DNA of 64,000 nt from Streptomyces vinaceus (lineage in GTDB: Bacteria; Actinomycetota; Actinomycetes; Streptomycetales; Streptomycetaceae), in assembly GCF_008704935.1 (NCBI RefSeq), contig NZ_CP023692.1, positions 2,737,001 to 2,801,000 of the forward strand. The letters are read 5' to 3'. The position numbers and the translations under genes were made by a program. How positions within the stretch are numbered: the stretch's first letter is position 1; each line of letters starts with the position of its first letter. The notes under the pieces are model-generated. The model was not told the DNA's origin. It saw only the letters and a program-made list of their open reading frames with translations, and ran no database searches. Positions 43,530 to 52,048 of the stretch are shown in pieces.

Positions 43530-44327
43530 TCAGTCCCGCGCGGCCCGCTCGTACAGCGCCTTCGCCTTCTCGTCGAACAGCGCCGCCGTGGAGTCCACGT
43601 CCGTGTCGCCGCCGCTGAGCACCCCGATCAGCCGACCCGGGCTCCCCGGGCCGCCGCGGTCGGCGATCCAGGGGCTGCCGCTGGTGCCCGACCAGAAGCC
43701 CGCGCAGCCGATGTAGAGCATCGCCGGGTCCTCCTGGTAGTGGCTGGTCTGGGTGGTGCAGGAGACCGGCTTGTTCTGCGGGTTGCGGTCCGACTCCGGG
43801 TAGCCGACGACCGTCACCTCGCGCTCGTACCCCGAGGTCCAGTCGGGCTTCGGGGCCTCGTCGGCGCCGCCGACGACCTGCTGGACCGTACGGCCGTCCT
43901 CGTCCGGCTCGATGCTGAGGAAGGCGAAGTCGGCGGTGTCCTCGCCCCACCGGGTCCAGCGCTCGTCCACGTGGACCGCCCGCACCTTCCACACCCCGAG
44001 GGGCTGGCGGCCCCCGCCCTCGCCGGTGAAGGCGGGGGCGAAGGAGAGCTCGCCGATGGCCATGCCGTCGTGCGCGACCGCTCCGGGCTCGCCGTTCTCG
44101 CCCGCCGGGGCCACGCAGTGCGCGGCGGTGGCGACGACGGTGCCCTTGGGGCTGTCGACGACGCTCGCCGTGCACCAGTGCTCGCCGTTGGCCATGAGCA
44201 CGCCGACGCCGGGGAAGGCGTGCACGGCGTTCAGGTCCTCGTCCGTCGCCTTGACGAAGCCCACGGCCAAGGCCGCCGCCACGGTGGCGACGGCAGCCGC
44301 GAAGGCGCCCCGGACGACGGCCTTCAT
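43530..44327 (-). CDS. secreted/membrane-anchored trypsin-like serine protease
   Basis: 265 residues. Basic start and hydrophobic helix at about 8-26, with no clear cleavage site, so it may stay membrane-bound. Chymotrypsin-fold triad: His70 in T-A-A-H-C, Asp133 in D-T-A-D-F-A, Ser216 in G-T-S-G-S-P. The four bases ATGA join it to the esterase gene upstream, which ends at 44324. Four Cys residues pair (C52/C71 around the His loop, C190/C208 near the Ser loop). A glutamyl-endopeptidase-like rather than true tryptic specificity is possible, because G-T-S-G-S-P resembles V8-type enzymes. Confidence 0.85.
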   Translation of the reverse strand: MKAVVRGAFAAAVATVAAALAVGFVKATDEDLNAVHAFPGVGVLMANGEHWCTASVVDSPKGTVVATAAHCVAPAGENGEPGAVAHDGMAIGELSFAPAFTGEGGGRQPLGVWKVRAVHVDERWTRWGEDTADFAFLSIEPDEDGRTVQQVVGGADEAPKPDWTSGYEREVTVVGYPESDRNPQNKPVSCTTQTSHYQEDPAMLYIGCAGFWSGTSGSPWIADRGGPGSPGRLIGVLSGGDTDVDSTAALFDEKAKALYERAARD

Positions 44328-45394
44328 CGCACGGCGGGGTCGGGCGTCGGTGCCAGCATGACCTTGCTGATCCACTCCAGAGCGCCCTCCCTCATACCGC
44401 GGACGTACGACTTCCCATTGTGCTCACCATCCTGGATCACCTGGAGCGTGGTGTGCACGGGGCCCTTCCCGTACTCCTTCATGAACTTCTCGGCCTTCTC
44501 GCGGCCGGTCTCCTTGGTGCCGATCTGGAAGTTGATGTAGACGTCCGGACCGCCTTCCTTGATCAGCTTCTCGGCGAGCTTCTCCGGGTTGTTCTCGTCC
44601 ATGGCCTGCGTGTTCCCCTTCCACAGCGGGGAATCGGGGACGATGTCGACCCCGCTCGCGATGGCCGCCTTGAACCGGTCGGGGTACTTCAGGACGTGCT
44701 TGAACGCGCCGAACCCGCCCGCGGAGGAGCCCATGAAGGCCCAGCCGTCACGGGAGGTGAAGGTGCGGAAATTGGCCCGCGTGAAATCCGGGATGTCCTC
44801 GGCCATCCAGGTGCCCATCTTGGGCTCGCCGGGGATGTCGGAGGCGTCGAAGTGGTGCTTGGTGTCCGCGTTGTGCACCGGCATGATCAGGATGAAGGGC
44901 AGGCTGGTGCCGGCCTTCGCCCCGTCGCTCACGGCCTTCTGGAGGCCGAGGCCGGGTCCCGTACCCCAGTAGTTCGTGGGGTAGCCGCGGCCGCCGGGCA
45001 GGGAGATCAGGACCGGGAAGGCGCTCTTGGCGTACTTCGGGTCGTCGTACTGCTTGGGGACCCACACCCACACGTCCCCGGTGAACCCGGATTTCGCGCC
45101 GGTCAGGGTCGTCCGGCCGATCTGCGTGCCGTCGGGCAGCCGGTACGTCCGGACGAACGAGGCCTTCGGGCCGGTCGGCATGGTCACCCCCGGCCGGATC
45201 TCCTCGGCCGCGGCCGCCGACTCCTGGACCTTCCCGAAGGAGACCGGATCCCCTATGTCGGTGAAGAGCTTGTACTTGTACGCCGCGGCGCCGCCCCCGG
45301 CGGCGAGCGTGAGAGCCAGCGCACCGCTGATCAGAAGCCTGCGCAGGCGCTTGGGACGGCGGCGGCCCGTGGTCTGCGGGCCTTCCTCGGTCAT
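44324..45394 (-). CDS. secreted esterase, antigen-85/PHB-depolymerase type (copy 1)
   Basis: About 356 residues from ATG at 45394; a GTG at 45430 would add 12 residues and has a GGGA eight bases upstream, so the start is uncertain. A basic R-R-R-P-K-R-L-R-R tail and helix at about 18-38 anchor or secrete it. The alpha/beta hydrolase nucleophile elbow is F-M-G-S-S-A-G-G, with a distal catalytic His in D-G-E-H-N-G-K. The fold is that of FbpA/antigen 85 and esterase D. It is translationally coupled to the downstream protease. Copy 2 at 45593 is closely similar, indicating a tandem duplication. Substrate unknown. Confidence 0.85.
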   Translation of the reverse strand: MTEEGPQTTGRRRPKRLRRLLISGALALTLAAGGGAAAYKYKLFTDIGDPVSFGKVQESAAAAEEIRPGVTMPTGPKASFVRTYRLPDGTQIGRTTLTGAKSGFTGDVWVWVPKQYDDPKYAKSAFPVLISLPGGRGYPTNYWGTGPGLGLQKAVSDGAKAGTSLPFILIMPVHNADTKHHFDASDIPGEPKMGTWMAEDIPDFTRANFRTFTSRDGWAFMGSSAGGFGAFKHVLKYPDRFKAAIASGVDIVPDSPLWKGNTQAMDENNPEKLAEKLIKEGGPDVYINFQIGTKETGREKAEKFMKEYGKGPVHTTLQVIQDGEHNGKSYVRGMREGALEWISKVMLAPTPDPAVR

Positions 45395-45592
45395 GAGGTC
45401 GCCATCACCCTGAAGCTGGTCATGCTGCACGGATTTGTCCCGTTCCTTCTCCGGCGCTCCCGAAGAGCGCGGGTCGGACCGATCGGTCCCCCTTCACCCC
45501 TTACAGAGGTGTCAACGATCGGATGGGTTGCCTGGGACCGGCGGGAGGTGGTGCGGGCCACGCCGGTCCGCGGCGCCGTGCGTACGGGCTGG

Positions 45593-46702
45593 TCAGCCGG
45601 TGGCGGGCCGGGGCCCCTTCAGGACCTTGCTGATCCATTCCAGGGAGCCTTCCTTCATGCCCCGGACGTAGTGCCAGCCGTTGTGTTCGCCGTTCTGGAT
45701 CTCGCGGATGGTCGTCTTGACGGGACCCTTGCCGTACGACTGCTGGAACGCGGTCATCCGCTCCTTCCCGGTCTCCTTGGTGCCGACCTGGAAGTTGATG
45801 TAGACCTCGGGACCGCCCGACGCGATCAGCTTCTGGGCCAGCTTCTCGGGGTCGTTCGCGTCCATCTCCGCCTGGTGGCCCTTCCAGAGCGGGGAGTCGG
45901 GAACGATCTCGCCGCCGCTGGCGATCACGGCCTTGAAGCGGTCCGGGTACTGCAGGACGGTCTTCATGCCGACGAAGGCACCGGAGGAGGAGCCCATGAA
46001 GGCCCAGCCGTCGCGGGACGCGTACGTACGGAAGTTGGCCCGGGTGAATGCCGGGACGTCCTCGGCGATCCAGGTGCCCATCTTGGGCCGGCCCGGGATG
46101 TCGGAGCCGTCGTAGTAGTACGTACTGTCCGGGTTGAGCACGGGCATGATCACGATGAACGGCAGGCTGGTGCCGGCCTTCACGCCCTCACCGATGGCCT
46201 TCTGGAGGCCGAGGCTGCGGTCGGACCAGTAGTTGCTCGGGAAGCCGTTGCCGCCGGGAAGGGCGATGAGCACCGGGAAGGCGCTCTTCTCGTACCTCGC
46301 CTCCTTGTACTCCTTCGGCGTCCAGACCCAGACGTCGCCCTCGAAGCCCGACTTCGCGCCCGCGAGGCGGGCCTTCGCGATGACCGTGCCGTCGTCGAGC
46401 TCGGCGGTCTGCCGGAAGTCGGAGCGCGGGCCGGTCGGCAGCAGTACGTCCGGATCGCCGGCGGGCGCGGCGGAGGGCGAGGGGGCGCCCGGGGAGGACG
46501 CGGCCGCGCCCGGGGTGGCGGAGGGGGCTCCGGCCGGGGCGGAGGCGGGGGCCTTGCCGAAGCTGACGGAGCCTCCGTCGCCGGAGAGCCGGTCGAGCTT
46601 CCAGGCGACGAAGCCGGCTCCGCCGAGCAGGAGTGCGAAGACCACCGCGGCGGATGTCCATGGCGCGCGGCGGGAGCGCCCGGCGGGCGGGGACTGGTGC
46701 AC
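45593..46702 (-). CDS. secreted esterase, antigen-85/PHB-depolymerase type (copy 2)
   Basis: 369 residues. Signal anchor at about 17-35 after a basic R-S-R-R. A 35-residue Ala/Ser/Pro-rich linker follows, then the hydrolase domain with nucleophile elbow M-G-S-S-S-G-A-F and distal His in N-G-E-H-N-G-W. GTG at 46702 has GGAG eight bases upstream. The catalytic domain matches copy 1 nearly line for line (V-S-F-G-K opening, W-V-W-x-P-K-x-Y, S-A-F-P-V-L-I), but the linker is longer and Pro-rich. It starts just downstream of the MarR regulator on the same strand. Confidence 0.86.
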   Translation of the reverse strand: MHQSPPAGRSRRAPWTSAAVVFALLLGGAGFVAWKLDRLSGDGGSVSFGKAPASAPAGAPSATPGAAASSPGAPSPSAAPAGDPDVLLPTGPRSDFRQTAELDDGTVIAKARLAGAKSGFEGDVWVWTPKEYKEARYEKSAFPVLIALPGGNGFPSNYWSDRSLGLQKAIGEGVKAGTSLPFIVIMPVLNPDSTYYYDGSDIPGRPKMGTWIAEDVPAFTRANFRTYASRDGWAFMGSSSGAFVGMKTVLQYPDRFKAVIASGGEIVPDSPLWKGHQAEMDANDPEKLAQKLIASGGPEVYINFQVGTKETGKERMTAFQQSYGKGPVKTTIREIQNGEHNGWHYVRGMKEGSLEWISKVLKGPRPATG

Positions 46703-46810
46703 GAACTTCGCTCCGAACGGTCGTCGCCGTCCCGGTCGGGACGGAACGGCTGGGTGTTTCCCTGGTCCTGATGTGCGCGTCGGGCGCGCCCCGCCACGGC
46801 GGGCCGCGCC

Positions 46811-47248
46811 TCACCTCTGCGCGTCGAGCACCTCGGCACAGCGCCCGAGCAGGCTGATCAGCTGGTCCCGCTCCTGCGTCGAGAACGCGGCGGCGAGCGC
46901 CCGCTCGACCCGTACGGCGCCGGCGTCGGCGAGCTCCATCGCGGCCCGCCCCTCCTCCGTCAGCCGGGTCTCCAGCACGTTGCGGTGCCATTCGTGCGGG
47001 GTGCGCTCGATGAGTGCGCGCTCTTGGAGGTTCTTCAGCACGGTGTTCATCGTCGGTGGCGTCACCCCGCACAGGCGGGCGAGGGCGGCGGCCGAGATCC
47101 CCGGCTTCTCGGAGAGCCAGAGCAGCGCGGCGTACTGCGGAACCGTGACCGCAGCGGGCTTGAGCGCGGCGTTCTTGGCCGCGAGCAGCGCCTGTTCGGC
47201 GCGCTTGACGTGCGAGCCGATGCGCTCCTCGGGAGGCATGGAGGTCAT
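46811..47248 (-). CDS. MarR-family transcriptional regulator
   Basis: 145 residues with the winged helix-turn-helix fold at about 40-105: recognition helix T-P-P-T-M-N-T-V-L-K-N-L and wing R-T-P-H-E-W-H-R-N-V-L-E. Long N- and C-terminal helices form the dimer. It is divergent from the SMP-30-like gene with about 79 bases between starts, in which a 12-base palindrome lies (47276-47287). Probably represses that gene and itself. The leftward genes beyond it are the esterases. Confidence 0.92.
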   Translation of the reverse strand: MTSMPPEERIGSHVKRAEQALLAAKNAALKPAAVTVPQYAALLWLSEKPGISAAALARLCGVTPPTMNTVLKNLQERALIERTPHEWHRNVLETRLTEEGRAAMELADAGAVRVERALAAAFSTQERDQLISLLGRCAEVLDAQR

Positions 47249-47266
47249 GGCTGCATCCTAAGGCCC

Positions 47267-47295
47267 TTGCATGCATTAGAGCTCTAACTTATCTT
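47267..47295 (+). promoter_or_regulatory. candidate promoter of the SMP-30-like gene
   Basis: TTGCAT at 47267-47272 and TATCTT at 47290-47295 are separated by 17 bases, with the start codon 33 bases further on. It is a moderate match to the housekeeping consensus. The MarR palindrome fills the spacer. Confidence 0.5.
47276..47287. promoter_or_regulatory. perfect 12-base palindrome TTAGAGCTCTAA, likely MarR operator
   Basis: The palindrome lies in the intergenic region between the MarR regulator and the SMP-30-like gene, and overlaps the spacer of the candidate promoter. A second palindrome, TGCATGCA, abuts it on the left. AT-rich 12- to 16-base palindromes of this kind are typical MarR operators. 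Confidence 0.7.
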
Positions 47296-47327
47296 CGTGC
47301 TCACCTACACGGAAGAGGACACCTGCT

Positions 47328-48347
47328 GTGCTGAAGAAGCTCCTGCCCGCGACCCTCCTGACCCTGACCACGGCCACGGCGCTCACGCTGGGCGCGGTCC
47401 CGGCGGCGCAGGCGGCCCCGGCCGCGCCCGCGCCGTCCCCCGCGTACGCCTCGCCGGCCTCGGACAGCCGCGTCTCCACGGCCTTCACCCTCCCCGGCGC
47501 GAAGGTCTACCCCGAGGGCATCGCCACCGACCCGCGCACCCGTACCGTCTACGTGGGCTCGTACGCCGACGGCACCGTCTACCGGGCCCGCCCGGGCGCG
47601 CGCACCGCCGAGGTGTTCCTGCCCGCCGGCACCGACGGCCGCCACACGGCCAACGGCCTGCGCGTCGACGCCCGCGGCCGGCTGTGGGTGACCGACTCCA
47701 CCTCCGGGGTGGCCGTCTACGACACGGACTCCGGCCGGCGCCTCGCCCACTTCGAGGTCGCCGGGGCCGGCGCGCTCTTCGTCAACGACCTGACCATCAC
47801 CCCCGACGGCACCGCCTACCTGACGGACAGCGTGCGCTCGGTGATCTACCGGGTCACCCCGGCCCAGCTGGCGGCCGGCTCGGGCGCGCTGTTCCCCGCG
47901 TACGACCTGAAGGGCCACCTCACCCCGTCCCCGGCGGGCAGCTTCGCCCTCAACGGCATCGTCTCGGACCCGGCGGGCCGCTATCTGCTGGCCGTGGACA
48001 TGACCGCGGGCGACCTCCACCGCATCGACCTGCGCACCGGCGCGATCTCCCGCGTCGCCCTCCGGGGCGGCGACCTCGTCCACGCCGACGGGCTGGACCT
48101 CGCGCCCGACGGCACCCTGCGCGTGGCCCACAACACCACGAACACCCTGACCCGGTGGCAGGTCAGCCCGGACGGCACCCGGGCCCGGCTGACCCGGACG
48201 ATCACGGACCCCTCGCTTCAGATCCCGACCACGCTGACCCACACCCCGGGCCGCACGCTCGTGGTCCGGTCCCAGTTCGACAAGGGCGGCCCGATGGGCG
48301 AGGGCACGCCGACGACGTTCACGATCGCCTCCGTGCGGGGCTTCTAG
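47328..48347 (+). CDS. secreted SMP-30/gluconolactonase-like beta-propeller
   Basis: 339 residues. Signal peptide M-L-K-K-L-L-P-A-T-L-L with hydrophobic core and A-Q-A-A-P cleavage near 29. The rest is a six-bladed propeller of SMP-30/NHL type: repeats P-E-G-I-A-T-D, N-G-L-R-V-D-A-R-G-R-L-W-V-T-D, N-D-L-T-I-T-P-D-G, N-G-I-V-S-D-P, A-D-G-L-D-L-A-P-D-G. The Asn and Asp metal ligands (N..D and H-A-D-G) are present. It could be an extracellular lactonase or sugar-binding protein; substrate unknown. GTG at 47328 with AGAGGA nine bases upstream. It is under the MarR-type palindrome. Confidence 0.85.
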   Translation: MLKKLLPATLLTLTTATALTLGAVPAAQAAPAAPAPSPAYASPASDSRVSTAFTLPGAKVYPEGIATDPRTRTVYVGSYADGTVYRARPGARTAEVFLPAGTDGRHTANGLRVDARGRLWVTDSTSGVAVYDTDSGRRLAHFEVAGAGALFVNDLTITPDGTAYLTDSVRSVIYRVTPAQLAAGSGALFPAYDLKGHLTPSPAGSFALNGIVSDPAGRYLLAVDMTAGDLHRIDLRTGAISRVALRGGDLVHADGLDLAPDGTLRVAHNTTNTLTRWQVSPDGTRARLTRTITDPSLQIPTTLTHTPGRTLVVRSQFDKGGPMGEGTPTTFTIASVRGF

Positions 48348-48375
48348 GACGCGCGCCCGGCGCAGCCGCAGTCCC

Positions 48376-50559
48376 TCAGCCGGCGGCGCCCAGGCGGGCC
48401 TGTTCGTCCTCGACGATGCGCCGGGCCAGCGAGGTGTCCGAGACGTCGACCGCCTCGGGCGCCGCCTCCGCCACCACGCTGCGCCGGGCGTACGCGTCGA
48501 AGAGCCGCGCCTTGCGGTCCAGTACCTCCAGCATCCGCCGGTCCACCCCGTCCGTGGCGAGCAGCCGGTGCACCCGTACCGCGCGCACCTGGCCTATCCG
48601 GTGCGCGCGGGCCACGGCCTGCTGCTCCATGGTCGGCTTGACCTGCGGCTCGCACAGGATCACCACGGAGGCTGCCTGGAGGTTGATCCCGACGCCGCCC
48701 GCCTCGATCTGCGCGAGCAGCACCGCGTGCCCGGCCGCCGCGCCGAACCCGTCCACGAGCCGCTGGCGGCGGGCGGGCGGCACGCTCCCCGAGATCGGCC
48801 CGAAGAGGCGGCCGCTGCCCGCCTGCGCCGGCCGGCCGAGCGCGTCCTCGACCGCCCCGAGCACCTCGCGGAAGGCGGAGAACACCACGACCTTCAGTCC
48901 GCCCGCGGCGGCCTCCGCCACCAGCTCGCGCAGCCGCGCCAGCTTCGCCGACTTCTCCGGCCTCGCGTACGCGGCCCGGCGCATCGCCATGAAGTTGCCG
49001 GCCCGCACCGCCGACCGGTACGCCTCGCGGTCGGCGGAGCTCAGCTCCTCCCACTCGTCGGTCCACTGGAGCGCGGGCAGTTCGGCCAGTACGTCGCGCT
49101 GGTTGCGCCGCAGGTACGCGGGCGCCACCGCCTCGCGGAACGCCCTGGACCCGGCCACCGTGTCGACCTCGCCGATCCCGGAGGCCGCCTCGGGCCGCAG
49201 GATCCGTACGAGACTGCGGAACTCGGAGACCCGGTTCTCCATCGGGGTGCCGGTGAGGAAGAGGACGTACGCACAGCACTCGGCCCAGGCGGCCACGGCG
49301 AGGGAGCGCTGCGCCCGCGGGTTCTTCACGTGGTGGGCCTCGTCCACGACCAGCATCCCCAACTCCTGCGCCACGCCTCCGGGGAACCCGGCCAGCGCCT
49401 GGAAGGTCGTCACCGCCACCCCGCCCTCCGCCCGCCAGTCCGCGAAGGCGTCGTGCCGGCCGGGGCCGTGCAGGGGGACGGCGCGCAGGGCGCTGCGCCC
49501 CTCGATCTCGCGGATCCAGTTGATCAGGACGCCGGCCGGGCAGACCACGAGGAAGTGGCGGTGACCCTGGGCCGCGAGGTGCGCGAGGGCGGCGAGTGCC
49601 TGGATCGTCTTGCCCAGTCCCATCTCGTCGCCGAGGATCACCCGCCGCTGGGCGAGCGCGAAGCGGGCGCCGAAGGACTGGTACCCGCGCAGCGAGACCC
49701 TGCGGTACGTGCCGTCCAGGGCCTGGGCGCGGACGCGTTCGGCCAGCGCCTCGGGCAGGAACCCCTGGGCGGCGGCCGGGTCGGCGCCGCCGCCGTCCCG
49801 TTCGGTGATCTCCGCGAGGAGGCCGTAGTACTCGGCGGAGCGCAGTTCGAAGCCGACCCAGGCGGCCGCCTCGTCGGCGGGGCGGCGCAGCAGGTCCACC
49901 GAGGCCTGCCCGAGCAGGACGGGTACCCCGTCGGCGGCGGCGCGCTCCGTCCGCCGGCCGATCTCGGTGAGGGCGGCCAGCGCCCGCGCGCGCCGCTCGC
50001 GGCCCGCGAACCACCGGCTCACCCGGTCGGCGGCGGGCCGGGCGTCGGTGAGCAGCGGTCCGATCCCGGCGTCGAGGGCCGTGGCCGCCTCGACGGCGCG
50101 GCGGGCGTCGGGCCCGGCTTCGACGAGGGGGTGCAGGGCGGCGACCAGAGCGGTGGTCCGGGGCTCCGGGCGGTCCACGTCGAGGTGGACCGCGACGGTC
50201 TCCCAGGCGGCTTCGGCGAGCTGGCGGGCGGCGCCGAGCGCCTGGTCGGCGCTGCGCTGCCCGACCCCGGGGATCTGGCGCAGCCGGTGGCGCCCGGCGT
50301 CCAGTACGCGCTGCACGGTGTCGAACCCGGCCGCCTCGACGGCGGCCACGGTCTCCGCCCGCAGCCGGCCCTCGGTGACGTGGGCCAGCCGGTCGACGGG
50401 GATCCGCCGCAGCTCGGAGCGGGCGAGGCCGGCGTGGAGGGGGGCCCAGGCCTCCCGTACGGCCTCCACGGCCCGCCGGTGGTCGGCCAGCAGCGCCCCG
50501 GCCGCCGCGTGGAGCCGCTCGCCCGCGCCGATCACCTCGGCCGCCGCCTTGCGCCGCAT
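48376..50559 (-). CDS. SNF2/SWI2-type helicase with N-terminal helix-hairpin-helix
   Basis: 727 residues. The N-terminal part (about 1-290) is helical and includes an HhH-like element at about 79-112 (R-L-R-Q-I-P-G-V-G-Q-R-S). The helicase has Q-motif R-G-Y-Q-S-F-G, Walker A G-D-E-M-G-L-G-K-T at about 310, D-E-A-H-H near 401, the motif III segment L-T-G-T-P-M-E-N, and domain 2 motifs Q-I-E-A-G-G-V-G-I-N and Q-A-V-A-R-A-H-R-I-G-Q. It should remodel protein-DNA complexes using ATP. ATG at 50559 (GTG nine bases upstream is an alternative). No partner genes. The HhH suggests binding to particular DNA structures. Confidence 0.9.
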   Translation of the reverse strand: MRRKAAAEVIGAGERLHAAAGALLADHRRAVEAVREAWAPLHAGLARSELRRIPVDRLAHVTEGRLRAETVAAVEAAGFDTVQRVLDAGRHRLRQIPGVGQRSADQALGAARQLAEAAWETVAVHLDVDRPEPRTTALVAALHPLVEAGPDARRAVEAATALDAGIGPLLTDARPAADRVSRWFAGRERRARALAALTEIGRRTERAAADGVPVLLGQASVDLLRRPADEAAAWVGFELRSAEYYGLLAEITERDGGGADPAAAQGFLPEALAERVRAQALDGTYRRVSLRGYQSFGARFALAQRRVILGDEMGLGKTIQALAALAHLAAQGHRHFLVVCPAGVLINWIREIEGRSALRAVPLHGPGRHDAFADWRAEGGVAVTTFQALAGFPGGVAQELGMLVVDEAHHVKNPRAQRSLAVAAWAECCAYVLFLTGTPMENRVSEFRSLVRILRPEAASGIGEVDTVAGSRAFREAVAPAYLRRNQRDVLAELPALQWTDEWEELSSADREAYRSAVRAGNFMAMRRAAYARPEKSAKLARLRELVAEAAAGGLKVVVFSAFREVLGAVEDALGRPAQAGSGRLFGPISGSVPPARRQRLVDGFGAAAGHAVLLAQIEAGGVGINLQAASVVILCEPQVKPTMEQQAVARAHRIGQVRAVRVHRLLATDGVDRRMLEVLDRKARLFDAYARRSVVAEAAPEAVDVSDTSLARRIVEDEQARLGAAG

Positions 50560-50705
50560 GCCCCTCACCCCCCGACTGCTCCCGACCGCTCCGGGTAACG
50601 ACTGCACGCAACCTACCGCCGCCGGCGGGGTCCCCCGCGACGTGCGCCCGGCGGCCGGAAGCCCGCGGACAGGAGCGCGAACGGGGACAGGAGCAGAATG
50701 AAGGG

Positions 50706-51341
50706 GTGTTTCCGCACGAACCCGAATCAATCCATTCGGGGAGGCCGAACGTATCCAATGACGTGCAGAGAATGGGCCTCCCGCTCGGGCGTGCGCCGGA
50801 CGAAGCGTTGCTGTCGGGCCTGGCGACGGGCGATCCCGAGATCGCCGTCGCGTTCGTGCGCCGCTTCCAGCGCACGGTCTTCGGCGTGGCCATCGCCGTG
50901 GTCGGCGACGCCCAGCTCGCCGAGGACATAGCGCAGCAGACGTTCGAGCGGGCGTGGAAGCACGCGCAGGTCTACGACTCGCGCCGAGGGTCGGTACGGA
51001 CCTGGCTGACGGCGATCGCGCACCATCTGGCGATCGACGCCGTCCGGGCCCGCCGGGCCAATCCCGTGGCCCCGGAGGACCTGGACGCCCTCCTCGACAT
51101 CGTGACGGAGACCCCCGAGCAGCACGCCGTCGCGGCCGAGACCTCGGCCGGGGTACGGGCGGCCGTGGCGGCCCTGCCCCGGGAGCAGGCCCGCGCGCTG
51201 GTGATGGCGGGCATCTACGGGTTGACCGCACAGCAGATCGCCGACATGGAGCAGGTCCCGCTGGGGACCGCGAAGACGCGGATCCGGACGGCGATGCACA
51301 AGCTCCGCAGGACCCTGGGGAGCGAGGAGAGCCGGCGATGA
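50706..51341 (+). CDS. ECF sigma factor (SigK-like)
   Basis: 211 residues with sigma-2 (about 45-110, D-I-A-Q-Q-T-F-E-R-A-W) and sigma-4 (about 150-200, T-A-Q-Q-I-A-D-M-E-Q-V-P-L-G-T-A-K-T-R-I) and no N-terminal extra domain beyond about 30 residues. The arrangement and the partner resemble SigK-RskA. GTG at 50706 with AAGGG directly upstream, so the first codon is uncertain; a Met at residue 24 is a later alternative. Its stop overlaps the anti-sigma start by four bases. Confidence 0.88.
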   Translation: MFPHEPESIHSGRPNVSNDVQRMGLPLGRAPDEALLSGLATGDPEIAVAFVRRFQRTVFGVAIAVVGDAQLAEDIAQQTFERAWKHAQVYDSRRGSVRTWLTAIAHHLAIDAVRARRANPVAPEDLDALLDIVTETPEQHAVAAETSAGVRAAVAALPREQARALVMAGIYGLTAQQIADMEQVPLGTAKTRIRTAMHKLRRTLGSEESRR

Positions 51342-52045
51342 GCGAGATGACCTGCGAGCAGCTGAGGGAACTCGACGCCGAGCTGGCGCTGGGCATCCTT
51401 CCGGCCCGCGAGCGCGCCCGTGCGGTCGCCCACCTGGACCACTGCCCCGGCTGCCGGGAGCACATCGAGCAGCTGGCCGTGGTCGGCGACGACCTGCTCG
51501 GCCTGCTGCCGGGGACGGAACCCCCCGTCGGCTTCGAGAGCCGGGTCACGGCCCTCCTCCAGCCGCCCTCCCCGGCGCCGGCCCCCACGCGGTCGCCCGG
51601 CCGGCGGTGGCTGCTGCGGCCCCGGGTCGCGGCCGTGGCCGCCGCCCTGGCCGTGGCCTGCGGCTTCGGCGGCTGGGCGGCGGGCACCGCGATCGAACAG
51701 GCCTCGGCGCCCGTCTCCCCGACGGCCCGCGCGGGCGTCCAGCTGCTCCAGGCCCCGCTGATCACGGGCGGCCGGGAGGTGGGCCGGGTCTTCGCCCACC
51801 CGGGCGCGCAGGGCTGGGTGTACATGTCGGTGGACCTGGAGAAGCCGATGCCCGAGATCTCCTGCGTCCTCGACCACAAGGACGGCACGATGACCCGCCT
51901 GGGCACGTTCTCCCTGGCCGACGGCTACGGCTACTGGGTCGCGACGACCGACGTCAACGCCACCACCCTCACCGGTGCCCGCCTCCTCACCCCGGAGGGC
52001 TCGCTCCTGGCATCGGCCCACTTCGCGCAGCCCGCCGCCGCGTGA
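51338..52045 (+). CDS. zinc-containing anti-sigma factor (RskA-like)
   Basis: 235 residues. N-terminal anti-sigma domain with zinc motif H-x3-C-x2-C at about 33-40 (H-L-D-H-C-P-G-C). A Pro-rich linker leads to a single helix at about 97-115 (A-A-V-A-A-A-L-A-V-A), followed by an extracytoplasmic RskA-type domain. ATGA overlap with the sigma gene. It should hold the ECF factor at the membrane until a signal, for RskA by regulated proteolysis, releases it. Confidence 0.9.
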   Translation: MSEMTCEQLRELDAELALGILPARERARAVAHLDHCPGCREHIEQLAVVGDDLLGLLPGTEPPVGFESRVTALLQPPSPAPAPTRSPGRRWLLRPRVAAVAAALAVACGFGGWAAGTAIEQASAPVSPTARAGVQLLQAPLITGGREVGRVFAHPGAQGWVYMSVDLEKPMPEISCVLDHKDGTMTRLGTFSLADGYGYWVATTDVNATTLTGARLLTPEGSLLASAHFAQPAAA

Positions 52046-52048
52046 GGG

